NCBI GenBank assembly: GCA_910583925.1
Contig: CAJTZJ010000004.1
Coordinates: forward strand, 5,001 to 69,000
Reading direction: 5' to 3'
DNA: 64,000 bases
DNA from: an uncultured Eubacterium sp.
GTDB taxonomy: Bacteria; Bacillota; Clostridia; Oscillospirales; Acutalibacteraceae
Shown: positions 51,148-59,378 of the stretch, in pieces
Numbering within the stretch: the first letter of the stretch is position 1
Layout: the number at the start of each line of letters is the position of its first letter
The notes under the pieces: model-generated
Seen by the model: the letters and a program-made list of their open reading frames with translations, nothing else
Told to the model about the DNA's origin: nothing
The model's database searches: none
Translations under genes and position numbers: made by a program

Positions 51148-51219
51148 ATGAAGAAATTTTTTAGGCAAAATAAATTATTATATATCCTATCTATGCGAAT
51201 GCCGCGGTGCTGCTGTTGA
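51148..51219 (+). CDS. Leader peptide ending in three cysteine codons
   Basis: A 23-codon frame: ATG after GAAGGGAG, ending Met-Pro-Arg-Cys-Cys-Cys-stop (TGC TGC TGT TGA at 51208-51219). It lies between the operator and the MetY-like/cysK genes, 65 nt before the next start. Stacked codons for the pathway's own product are a hallmark of translation-coupled attenuation, where low charged tRNA-Cys stalls the ribosome. The adjacent TGA is followed by a T-rich stretch, but I could not find a convincing terminator/antiterminator pair. Function is inferred. Confidence 0.6.
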   Translation: MKKFFRQNKLLYILSMRMPRCCC

Positions 51220-51284
51220 TTTTAATTGTTTTTTAAGATGAAAATAAATTTAAAACATATATTTAATTTAAGGAGATTTTAATT

Positions 51285-52571
51285 ATGTCAGATCATAAAT
51301 ATCATTTTGAAACACTTCAGCTTCATGTAGGACAGGAAAACCCGGATCCTGCAACGGATGCAAGAGCTGTTCCGATTTACCAAACAACCTCTTATGTATT
51401 CAAAAACAGCGAACACGCCGAAGCCAGATTCAATCTTACGGATGCCGGAAATATTTACGGCAGATTAACAAACTCAACACAAGGTGTGTTTGAAGAAAGA
51501 ATTGCTGCGCTCGAGGGCGGTGTGGCTGCTCTTGCTACTGCATCGGGTGCTGCTGCACTGGCTTATACTTTTCAAGCGCTTGCAAAGGCGGGCGATCATA
51601 TTGTAAGTGCCAAAACAATTTACGGCGGAACCTATAACTATCTTGCACACACTTTCCCGGAGCATGGCGTTAAAACAACATTTGTTGATCCGGATAATCT
51701 TTCAAACTTTGAAGATGCAATTCAGGAAAATACAAAGGCAATATTCTTTGAAACGCTCGGAAACCCGAATTCAAATCTGATTGATATTGAAGCACTTTCC
51801 GAGATTGCACATAAGCATAATATTCCGCTCGTTGCCGATGCAACCTTTACAACACCATATCTTCTTCGTGCAATTGATTATGGTGTGGATATCGTTGTGC
51901 ACAGTGCAACAAAGTTTATCGGCGGGCATGGAACAACCCTTGGCGGTGTGATTGTAGACAGCGGAAAGTTTGATTGGACGGCAAGCGGAAAATTTCCTCA
52001 GCTAAGCGATCCGAACGAAAGCTATCACGGAATCAGCTTTGTTGCAGCAGCAGGTCCTGCAGCGTTTGTTACCTATATTCGTGCAATTCTTTTAAGAGAT
52101 ACGGGTGCGGCGATTTCTCCGTTCAATGCCTTTCTTCTTTTACAGGGTGTTGAAACACTTTCTCTCCGTGTAGACCGACATGTTGAAAACACAAAGAAGG
52201 TAATTGAATATCTTTCAAAGCATCCGCTTGTTGAAAAAATCAATCATCCGTCTCTGGATGACAGATATAAGGAGCTATACAATAAATATTTCCCGAACGG
52301 AGCAGGCTCTATCTTTACCTTTGATATTAAGGGAACGGAAACAGATGCTAAGAAATTCATTGATAATCTTAAAATTTTCTCTCTTCTTGCAAATGTTGCT
52401 GATGTTAAATCTCTTGTTATTCATCCGAAAACAACAACGCATTCTCAGCTTTCCGAAGCAGAATTTGAAGAGCAGAACATCCATGATAACACGATTAGGC
52501 TTTCAATCGGTACAGAACATATAGACGACATTATCCACGATTTGAATCAGGCATTCAAGGCAATTCAGTAA
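51285..52571 (+). CDS. O-acetylhomoserine sulfhydrylase-like PLP enzyme
   Basis: A 428-aa Cys/Met-metabolism PLP enzyme (MetY type): joins sulfide or methanethiol to O-acetylhomoserine. Visible: ETLQLHVGQENPDPATDARAVPIYQTTSYVF (in pieces), VAALATASGAAALAY, and the PLP-Lys motif VVHSATKFIGGHGTTLGG. Family length is normal. AAGGAG precedes the ATG. With cysK it forms the reverse and forward routes between sulfide, homocysteine and cysteine. Preceded by the operator and Cys leader peptide. Confidence 0.92.
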   Translation: MSDHKYHFETLQLHVGQENPDPATDARAVPIYQTTSYVFKNSEHAEARFNLTDAGNIYGRLTNSTQGVFEERIAALEGGVAALATASGAAALAYTFQALAKAGDHIVSAKTIYGGTYNYLAHTFPEHGVKTTFVDPDNLSNFEDAIQENTKAIFFETLGNPNSNLIDIEALSEIAHKHNIPLVADATFTTPYLLRAIDYGVDIVVHSATKFIGGHGTTLGGVIVDSGKFDWTASGKFPQLSDPNESYHGISFVAAAGPAAFVTYIRAILLRDTGAAISPFNAFLLLQGVETLSLRVDRHVENTKKVIEYLSKHPLVEKINHPSLDDRYKELYNKYFPNGAGSIFTFDIKGTETDAKKFIDNLKIFSLLANVADVKSLVIHPKTTTHSQLSEAEFEEQNIHDNTIRLSIGTEHIDDIIHDLNQAFKAIQ

Positions 52572-52595
52572 TTTTTAAACGAAAGGAAAAGGACT

Positions 52596-53525
52596 ATGGC
52601 AATTTATAATAATGTAACGGAATTAATCGGAAAAACACCAATTTTAAAGCTTAATAATTATTCGGAAAAAGAGGCTATTGAAGCAAATATTTTTGCAAAG
52701 CTTGAATATTTTAATCCGGCAGGCTCAGTTAAGGACAGAGTTGCAGCTGCAATGATTTCTGCCGCAGAGGAGAATGGAATTCTGAAGCCGGGTGCAACAA
52801 TTATTGAGCCAACTTCGGGCAATACAGGTATAGGGCTTGCAAGTGTAGGAACGGCAAAGGGCTACAAGGTTATTCTTACCATGCCGGAAACAATGAGCGT
52901 TGAACGCAGGAATCTTGTTAAGGCTTATGGTGCAGAAGTTGTTTTAACTGAGGGTGCACTCGGAATGACCGGTGCAATCAAAAAGGCAGAGGATTTAAAA
53001 AATGAAATTGACGGCGCAGTTATTTTAGGGCAGTTTGTTAATCCTGCAAATCCTAAAGCACACTATGATACAACGGGCCCTGAAATCTGGGCTGATTTGG
53101 AAGGCAGAATTGATGCCTTTGTTGCCGGTGTCGGAACAGGCGGAACCGTTTCGGGTATCGGAAAATATTTAAAAGAAAAAAATCCGAATATAAAGGTGTT
53201 TGCTGTTGAGCCATCAAGCTCTCCTGTTCTTTCAGAGGGACACGGCGGTGCACATAAAATTCAGGGCATCGGTGCCGGCTTTGTTCCCGATACGCTTAAT
53301 ACGGAAATTTATGATGAAGTCATTACGGTTCCGAACGAAGCCGCCTTTGAAACGGGAAATAAAATTGCAAAAGCAGAGGGTATTCTTGTTGGTATTTCAA
53401 GCGGTGCAGCACTTTGGGCTGCTCAGCAGATTGCAGCAAGAGATGAATTCAAGGGCAAGAATATCGTAGTTCTTCTTCCGGATACAGGCGAAAGATATCT
53501 TTCAACAGCGCTTTTTCATAATTAA
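52596..53525 (+). CDS. cysK: Cysteine synthase
   Basis: CysK makes cysteine from O-acetylserine and sulfide. The 309-aa protein has NPAGSVKDRVAAAMI with the PLP Lys, PTSGNTGIGLASVG, and GVGTGGTVSGIGKYLKE. It starts 24 nt after the MetY-like gene and shares its transcript. A hairpin terminator follows. Confidence 0.95.
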   Translation: MAIYNNVTELIGKTPILKLNNYSEKEAIEANIFAKLEYFNPAGSVKDRVAAAMISAAEENGILKPGATIIEPTSGNTGIGLASVGTAKGYKVILTMPETMSVERRNLVKAYGAEVVLTEGALGMTGAIKKAEDLKNEIDGAVILGQFVNPANPKAHYDTTGPEIWADLEGRIDAFVAGVGTGGTVSGIGKYLKEKNPNIKVFAVEPSSSPVLSEGHGGAHKIQGIGAGFVPDTLNTEIYDEVITVPNEAAFETGNKIAKAEGILVGISSGAALWAAQQIAARDEFKGKNIVVLLPDTGERYLSTALFHN

Positions 53526-53541
53526 GAAAACCGCTTTTTCG

Positions 53542-53580
53542 GCAGGACAGCTCTAACATATTGTTGTCCTGCTATTTTTT
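53542..53580 (+). terminator. Terminator between cysK and nifS
   Basis: GCAGGACA (53542-53549) pairs with TGTCCTGC (53565-53572), extendable by two pairs, followed by a run of T (53575-53580). It lies only 20 nt before the nifS start, so nifS needs read-through or another promoter. Confidence 0.85.
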
Positions 53581-53599
53581 ATACAGAAAGGAATTAAAA

Positions 53600-54790
53600 A
53601 TGTTTGTTTATGCAGATAATGCAGCAACTACAAAAATAAGCAAAAGAGCGCTTACAGCGATGATAAGTGCTTCGGAAAACTATTATGGCAATCCGTCAAG
53701 CCTGCACAGCTCCGGGCAGCAGGCAGCAGAGCAGCTTTTCAATGCAAGAGAAAGAATTGCAAAAAAGCTTAATGCTGCCTCTTCAAGAGAAATTTATTTT
53801 ACCTCCGGCGGAAGTGAGGCAGATAATCAGGCAATTCTTTCCATTGCCGAAAACGGCAGAAAAAAAGGAAAAATGCATATTATTGCTTCTGCCTTTGAGC
53901 ATCACGCAGTTCTTCATACTGTGAAAAAGCTGGAAAAACAGGGCTTTGAGATAACGCTTCTTGATGTTCATAAAGACGGAATCGTAGATCTATCCGAACT
54001 TAAAAATGCAATTAAAGACGAAACCTGCCTTGTGACAATTATGTTTGCCAATAATGAAATCGGTACCATTCAGCCAATAAAAGAAATAGGCAGAATATGC
54101 AGGGAAAGGGGCATTGTTTTTCATACGGATGCAGTTCAGGCGGCAGGTCATATTCCGATTGATGTTCAGGATATGAATATTGATCTGCTGTCGCTTTCTG
54201 CTCATAAATTCCACGGACCTAAAGGCATCGGTGCGCTTTACTGCAGAAACGCAATCCATCTCCATAATCTGATTGAGGGCGGAGCACAGGAGCGCTCAAA
54301 ACGGGCAGGAACGGAAAATCTTCCCGCTATTCTCGGAATGGCAGAAGCCTTTGATGAATCCTGTGAAAATATGAATAAAACCTCTGAGTATGTTTCTTCT
54401 CTCAGAAACAGGCTGATAGAGGGACTTTCTGAAATTCCGCATTCCGTTGTAAACGGCGATACCGTGCAAAGGCTTCCGGGCAATGTGAATATGTGTTTTG
54501 AAGGAATAGAGGGCGAAAGTCTTTTGCTTTTGCTTGATATGAAAGGCATTCAGGCTTCAAGCGGTTCAGCGTGTACCTCAGGTTCGCTTGATCCAAGTCA
54601 TGTTCTGCTTGCAATTGGTCTTCCTCACGAAGTAGCACACGGTTCTCTTCGTCTTAGTTTATCCGAAGAAAACACACCTGAAGAGGTTGAATACATCATT
54701 AAAGAGGTTCCTCAGGTAGTTGAATATTTAAGAAACATTTCCCCTGTATGGGAAGCACTTGAAAAAGGAGATATAAAGCATGTTATATAG
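53600..54790 (+). CDS. nifS: Cysteine desulfurase (NifS/IscS type)
   Basis: A 396-aa class V aminotransferase that takes sulfur from cysteine for Fe-S clusters and tRNA thiolation. YADNAATTKIS at the start, PLP Lys203 in SAHKFHGPKGIG, and the catalytic loop Cys325 in SSGSACTSGSLDPSHV (group I, long loop). AAAGGA precedes the ATG at 53600. It overlaps nifU by 11 nt, so the two are co-translated. Also a likely sulfur source for MnmA and possibly for the SufBC-like system at 33 kb. Confidence 0.94.
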   Translation: MFVYADNAATTKISKRALTAMISASENYYGNPSSLHSSGQQAAEQLFNARERIAKKLNAASSREIYFTSGGSEADNQAILSIAENGRKKGKMHIIASAFEHHAVLHTVKKLEKQGFEITLLDVHKDGIVDLSELKNAIKDETCLVTIMFANNEIGTIQPIKEIGRICRERGIVFHTDAVQAAGHIPIDVQDMNIDLLSLSAHKFHGPKGIGALYCRNAIHLHNLIEGGAQERSKRAGTENLPAILGMAEAFDESCENMNKTSEYVSSLRNRLIEGLSEIPHSVVNGDTVQRLPGNVNMCFEGIEGESLLLLLDMKGIQASSGSACTSGSLDPSHVLLAIGLPHEVAHGSLRLSLSEENTPEEVEYIIKEVPQVVEYLRNISPVWEALEKGDIKHVI

Positions 54791-55211
54791 CGAAAAGGTT
54801 ATGGAGCATTTTCAGAATCCAAGAAATCTCGGCAAAATGGAAGATGCAGATGGTATCGGCGAGGTTGGAAACGCAGTTTGCGGAGATATCATGAAGATTT
54901 ATATTAAGGTTGATCATGGGATTATAACAGATGTTAAATTTAATACTTTCGGATGCGGTTCTGCTATTGCAACCTCATCAATGGCAACAGAAATGATTAA
55001 GGGCAAAAAAATTGAAGAAGCGCTGACGCTTTCAAATAAAGCGGTTGTGGAAGCGCTGGACGGGCTTCCTGCTCATAAAATTCACTGCTCCGTTCTTGCT
55101 GAAGAAGCTGTAAAAGCGGCGGTTAAAGATTATTATGATAAAAACAACATTCCTTATGATAAATCCGAATTTCCTGATTGTGATCATTGCGAAGGATGCT
55201 GCCACAGTTAG
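54780..55211 (+). CDS. nifU: NifU/IscU-type Fe-S scaffold
   Basis: A 143-aa scaffold of the IscU/NifU-N type: LYSEKVMEHFQNPRNLGKM, the first cluster Cys in NAVCGDIMKI, TFGCGSAIA and the last in KIHCSVLAEEAV. The C-terminus adds DCDHCEGCC, a Cys-rich tail common in Clostridia. It overlaps nifS. Normally mnmA follows; here only a remnant remains. Confidence 0.94.
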   Translation: MLYSEKVMEHFQNPRNLGKMEDADGIGEVGNAVCGDIMKIYIKVDHGIITDVKFNTFGCGSAIATSSMATEMIKGKKIEEALTLSNKAVVEALDGLPAHKIHCSVLAEEAVKAAVKDYYDKNNIPYDKSEFPDCDHCEGCCHS

Positions 55212-55230
55212 GAAATAATCTTAATATATC

Positions 55231-55344
55231 ATTGAAAATATACCGAAATTTGTTTTTGATGAACCGCAAAGAGCTATAACAAAGGGACAGGCGGTTGTTA
55301 TTTATGATGGAGATACCGTAGTTGGCGGTGGAACAATAAAATAA
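55231..55344 (+). pseudogene. Remnant of mnmA (C-terminal end only)
   Basis: A frame without a start, beginning about 20 nt after nifU, reads FDEPQRAITKGQAVVIYDGD and ends VVGGGTIK-stop. This is the C-terminal motif of tRNA 2-thiouridylase MnmA, about the last 37 of some 360 residues. A stop codon lies just before it, and the rest of the gene is missing. Order nifS-nifU-mnmA is common in Clostridia, so this marks a deletion; an intact copy presumably lies elsewhere because MnmA is near-essential. Confidence 0.8.
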
Positions 55345-55416
55345 AGCGGATATTTTCATATCCTGCAATTCTTGTATATTCCGTAGTATTGATTTAATTA
55401 TTATATTTATAAAAAC

Positions 55417-55446
55417 ACAACCCATTCTTGTTTGAGAATGGGTTGT
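55417..55446. terminator. Bidirectional terminator
   Basis: ACAACCCATTCT (55417-55428) with AGAATGGGTTGT (55435-55446), A-run before and T-rich after. It ends nifSU on plus and the Cys-protein gene on minus. Confidence 0.9.
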
Positions 55447-55462
55447 ATTTTATCTTCTGTAT

Positions 55463-55909
55463 TCAATTGTTCTTCAAAAATTCTTCTAAAATATCGGCAG
55501 CCATATGAACAAGCTGATTACAAGGACGCTTTTTATAATACTGCTCTGTTCTGGGCTCGGGAACCGGACAGCGATTGCCGTTTTTATCAAGTCCCAAAAG
55601 CTCACGACAGACTATTGAACCGTTTTCCGCTTCAAATTTTTCGGCAACTTTTTGAATTCTTGTATAAACGGAAGTTTTGCCTTCATCGGCATAAAGAGCC
55701 GAAATAACAAACGCCATTCCGGAAACGGTTCCGCATACCTCCCTCATTCTGCCGATTCCGCCGCCGAAGCCCATTGTTAATCTTTCGATATCAGCAATAT
55801 CCATATTAAGCTCTTCTGCAAATGCAGAAGCAACTGCCTGAGCGCAGTTCAGCCCTTGCTTAAAAAGTGCCTCTGCTTTTTCGCCCTTACTCATTTTCTG
55901 CAGGCTCAT
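55463..55909 (-). CDS. C_GCAxxG_C_C family protein (putative redox/metal protein)
   Basis: A 148-aa member of the C_GCAxxG_C_C family, common in anaerobes. Visible: GLNCAQAVASAFAEE, GFGGGIGRMREVCGTVSGM, CRELLG and CPVPEP, with the spaced Cys set that gives the family its name. A redox or metal-binding role is assumed for the family. It overlaps the zinc-ribbon gene by 23 nt, so the two are coupled. The terminator at 55417 follows. Confidence 0.85.
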   Translation of the reverse strand: MSLQKMSKGEKAEALFKQGLNCAQAVASAFAEELNMDIADIERLTMGFGGGIGRMREVCGTVSGMAFVISALYADEGKTSVYTRIQKVAEKFEAENGSIVCRELLGLDKNGNRCPVPEPRTEQYYKKRPCNQLVHMAADILEEFLKNN

Positions 55910-56594
55910 TGCTGGTAACCTCCTCCGGTGTTTTCTGGAATAAGGCTGTTAAATATCTTTCCCCGTCAACTGTAAAGGAATACTTTGTACCCGAAGCAAC
56001 GATAACGCCGTTTTCATACCATCCGACAAACTGAGCACCCGGCTCTGCGGTTGCAATAAGCGTTACTCTTTTGCCTCTTGCATATTCGCCCTCGCCTAAA
56101 ATATTGCCGTTGCCGTCTACATCAACATAAATACGGAATTTAGATTCAGTAGGCTTGGTAGTTGTTTGCTTTGCTGTAGTGGTTGTGGTTTTTTCCGTTG
56201 TTTTCTCGGTTGTTTTCTCAGTTGTAGATTCGGTAGTCTTTTCAGTTGTTTTTTCAGTAGTATTATCAAAGCTGTTGCTGCTTGAACTTTCGGAATAACT
56301 ATCGGATATGCTGATTGTATCAGATTCGCTTGTTTCAGGTTCCTTGCCGCCGCCCAGACTGGTAACAGCAAAAACAACACCCGCTATAACCGCAATAAGA
56401 ATAACAGCAAGAACAACAATTATAATAATGCTTTTCTTAGTTGCCTTTTTTTCATATGCCTCATCATCTTCATATTCATCAAGATATCCGCCGTTTTCAA
56501 CAATTTCATCGCTTTCATCATAAAGCGGAGAACCACAGTTCTGGCATATATATCTTCCGTCCTCATTCTCTGAGCCGCAGTTTCTGCATCTCAT
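55887..56594 (-). CDS. Zinc-ribbon membrane protein with Thr-rich linker and InlB-type repeat
   Basis: A 235-aa protein. Zinc ribbon at the N-terminus (Cys3, Cys6, Cys17, Cys20), an acidic stretch, one membrane segment (about 54-78), a Ser/Thr/Lys-rich linker with repeated TTEKTTE units, then one Listeria-Bacteroides (InlB B-repeat) type domain (GEYARGKRVTLIATAEPGAQFVGW). Topology would place the ribbon inside and the repeat outside, so it may link surface to cytoplasm. Function unknown. Confidence 0.82.
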   Translation of the reverse strand: MRCRNCGSENEDGRYICQNCGSPLYDESDEIVENGGYLDEYEDDEAYEKKATKKSIIIIVVLAVILIAVIAGVVFAVTSLGGGKEPETSESDTISISDSYSESSSSNSFDNTTEKTTEKTTESTTEKTTEKTTEKTTTTTAKQTTTKPTESKFRIYVDVDGNGNILGEGEYARGKRVTLIATAEPGAQFVGWYENGVIVASGTKYSFTVDGERYLTALFQKTPEEVTSNEPAENE

Positions 56595-56704
56595 AAGAAA
56601 ACCTCCTTAAACAGCTTACTTACTTTTTATTGCTTAGACACAGGTATTGTAGCATATTGAATATGAAATAACAACCTTTAATTTAATTGTTTACATATTC
56701 ATTA

Positions 56705-56733
56705 TTGATTAAAATATTATAATATGCTATTAT
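56705..56733 (+). promoter_or_regulatory. Promoter of the 610-aa membrane protein gene
   Basis: TTGATT (56705-56710), 17 nt, TATTAT (56728-56733), 37 nt before the ATG. Confidence 0.7.
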
Positions 56734-56769
56734 TAAAATACTATTATACTTTTTGAATGGAGAAAAAAT

Positions 56770-58602
56770 ATGAGCGAACAAATTCCAAATATGGATTACA
56801 ATGCGGATGAAGTGATAAAAGGCTTCAAAGAAAAGTTCAGCTGGGCAAAGGCTGATGAAGTACAAGCTGTTGTTAAGCCAAAAAAAATATGGCTTCGGTT
56901 GCTTCTTTCCTTGCTCGCAACAAGTATTGCAGGCGGAATTATTTACTATAATATGCTTCCTGCGCTGAATTTTAAAGATTCGCAGATGTATACCTTTTTA
57001 ATTGCACTTATTGTAATCTTTATGATAGCTTTTTCCTTTGCATGCCGGGCAAATAAGCTTATTGAGCGAAAGGAATATGTTAAAAGCAAAGCAAAATTCC
57101 CCGTTGCAATTATTGCTGTTCTAGTTGTAATTATGATTATCGGCTCTGTTTGCGGTGCAACCATTTTCCGTGCAGGCTCATACAGCAAGCTTATGCCGGT
57201 TACAAACAGTGAATTCAGCGAGGATTTCAAATCCATCAGCTATGACAGTGTTCCTCGAATTGATCAGGACAGAGCATTAACTCTTGCGGATCAGCAGCTT
57301 GGCTCTCTTGCCGAATACAAAAGCCAGTATGTTGTTTCAAACACAACAACAATGATTAACTATAAGGGAAGCCCTGTAAGAGTTGCCTACCTTGAATACG
57401 CAGATGTTTTCAAATGGTTTAACAATACAAAAGAGGGTCTGCCGGCTTATATGATTATAGATCTTGTTACACAGAAGGTTTCGGTTGTCAACTGTAAAGA
57501 ACAGTTCGGCGAGGGTATCAAATACAGCCCCACGGAATGGTTTAACGAAAAGCTTTACCGCCACATTCGTTTCCAGTATCCTTCCGCACTTTTAGATACA
57601 CCGAATTTTGAAATCAACGATGAAGGCAGACCTTACTGGATTACTCCGGTGCTTGATAAAACCATCGGCTTATTCGGAGGAACAGATGTTAAGGGCGCTA
57701 TTATAACAGATGCTCTTACCGGTGAAAGTGAATATTACGATATTGAAGCGGTTAAGAACAATTCCGAATTGCAGTGGATTGATGTAGTTTACAAGGATAC
57801 GCTCGTGCTGGAGCAGTATAATTATTACGGAAAGCTTAAGAACGGCTTCTGGAATTCAATTATTTTCCAGAACGATGTAAATCTTACATCAGAGGGCTGG
57901 GGCAGTATTGCGCTTGATGATGATGTATGGGTTTATACAGGTGTAACCTCCGCTGAATCGGATTCTTCAAACTTCGGTTTTATTCTTTGCAATCAGAGAA
58001 CGAAAGAAACAAGATATTATCAGAACGGCGGCGCAATGGAAAATGCGGCGCAGCGTTCAGCACAGGATGCTGTTCAGAACTATGGATATAAGGCTATATT
58101 CCCTATTCTTCTTGATATTGAGGGTAAACCAACCTATTTTATGAGTCTTTACGGAAGCAGTAATACCGTAAAGGGCTATGCACTTGTTAACCTTGATGAT
58201 AAAACGCTTGTCGGAACCGGTCTTTTGGATAATACAAACAAGAGCGATGCACAGGCATTGAATGCAGCAGTTGAAAACTACATCTATGCTCTTCAGGACA
58301 AAGGAATCATCGGCAATGATGTAGACCTTGATGATTATATTGTTGATGATAACAAGCAGCCGAGTGAAGAAAAACCTGCCGAAACAAACGGAAACACTGT
58401 TAAAGGTAAGATTTCATCAATTAAAACCTCGGTAAACAACGGAAATACGATTTATTATCTTGAAATCAGCGAAAAATATTATTATATTTCCGTTGCAGAC
58501 TGTATGGAAGTGCTTCTCGTTAACCCGGGCGATACAGTAACAATCACACTCGGTGAAAAATCAAACGGTGTATTTATTGAGGCTGCAAAGGTAGAAAAAT
58601 AA
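56770..58602 (+). CDS. Large membrane protein of unknown function, upstream of an ABC exporter
   Basis: A 610-aa protein I do not recognise. Three hydrophobic segments lie between about residues 43 and 140; the rest (about 145-610) is predicted outside the membrane. That part has PepSY-like alternation (RALTLADQQLGSLAEYKSQYVV) and ends in a small beta domain (GNTVKGKISSIKTSV...PGDTVTITLGEKSNGVF) like an OB or MacA-type fold. It precedes the MacB-like ATPase by 60 nt (with a small hairpin GGGA/TCCC between), so it may be an accessory of that exporter. Confidence 0.72.
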   Translation: MSEQIPNMDYNADEVIKGFKEKFSWAKADEVQAVVKPKKIWLRLLLSLLATSIAGGIIYYNMLPALNFKDSQMYTFLIALIVIFMIAFSFACRANKLIERKEYVKSKAKFPVAIIAVLVVIMIIGSVCGATIFRAGSYSKLMPVTNSEFSEDFKSISYDSVPRIDQDRALTLADQQLGSLAEYKSQYVVSNTTTMINYKGSPVRVAYLEYADVFKWFNNTKEGLPAYMIIDLVTQKVSVVNCKEQFGEGIKYSPTEWFNEKLYRHIRFQYPSALLDTPNFEINDEGRPYWITPVLDKTIGLFGGTDVKGAIITDALTGESEYYDIEAVKNNSELQWIDVVYKDTLVLEQYNYYGKLKNGFWNSIIFQNDVNLTSEGWGSIALDDDVWVYTGVTSAESDSSNFGFILCNQRTKETRYYQNGGAMENAAQRSAQDAVQNYGYKAIFPILLDIEGKPTYFMSLYGSSNTVKGYALVNLDDKTLVGTGLLDNTNKSDAQALNAAVENYIYALQDKGIIGNDVDLDDYIVDDNKQPSEEKPAETNGNTVKGKISSIKTSVNNGNTIYYLEISEKYYYISVADCMEVLLVNPGDTVTITLGEKSNGVFIEAAKVEK

Positions 58603-58662
58603 TTTCAGAAAATAAAGGGATGGTTTTCCGTCCCTTTAAATTAGTTGGAGGAAGTATAAAAT

Positions 58663-59373
58663 ATGGCTTCTAAATCTTATATTCAATTTCAGGGCGTTTC
58701 AAAAAGCTACGGCAGCGGAAATGCAAAAACCTATGCTCTTTCAGATGCAAGCTTTGAGATAAACAAGGGCGAATTCTGCGTGATTCTCGGTGAATCCGGT
58801 GCAGGTAAAACAACCCTTCTTAATCTTCTCGGCGGAATGGATACGGTTTCGGGCGGAAAAATCAGATTTAACGGAACAGAGGTTTCTTCTCTTAAAAAGA
58901 AAGCACTTATTGAATACCGCCGGTACAATGTAGGTTTTGTTTTTCAGTTTTATAATCTAATCCCTAATCTTACTGCTATTGAAAATGTTGAAATAGCAGC
59001 TCAGCTCTGCAAGGATCCGCTTCCTGCAAAGGAAGCGCTTGAAATGGTTGACCTTTCGGCACATGCAGATAAGTTTCCGGCTGAGCTTTCGGGCGGTGAA
59101 CAACAGAGAGTTGCCATTGCAAGAGCGCTTGCCAAGAATCCGAAAATGCTTTTGTGCGATGAGCCTACAGGTGCACTTGACTATGTAACGGGAAAAACTG
59201 TTCTTAAAATGCTTTACGATTTAAGCAGAAAGCAGAATACAACAGTTGTTATTATTACCCATAATCAGGCAATTGCTCCGATGGCAGACAGAATTATCCG
59301 CATAAAAAGCGGTAAAATTGAATCAAACAGGAAAAACAGCAAAATTATTCCGATTGAAGAAATAGAGTGGTGA
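58663..59373 (+). CDS. ABC transporter ATP-binding protein (MacB/LolD type)
   Basis: A 236-aa ATPase: Walker A GESGAGKTTLLNLLGGMD, Q-loop VFQFYNL, signature LSGGEQQRVAIARAL, Walker B LLCDEPTGALD, H-loop IITHN. This is the LolD/MacB group, which powers FtsX-type permeases by force transfer. GGAGG precedes the ATG. Its stop overlaps the start region of the permease. Confidence 0.94.
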   Translation: MASKSYIQFQGVSKSYGSGNAKTYALSDASFEINKGEFCVILGESGAGKTTLLNLLGGMDTVSGGKIRFNGTEVSSLKKKALIEYRRYNVGFVFQFYNLIPNLTAIENVEIAAQLCKDPLPAKEALEMVDLSAHADKFPAELSGGEQQRVAIARALAKNPKMLLCDEPTGALDYVTGKTVLKMLYDLSRKQNTTVVIITHNQAIAPMADRIIRIKSGKIESNRKNSKIIPIEEIEW

Positions 59374-59378
59374 TGCCG

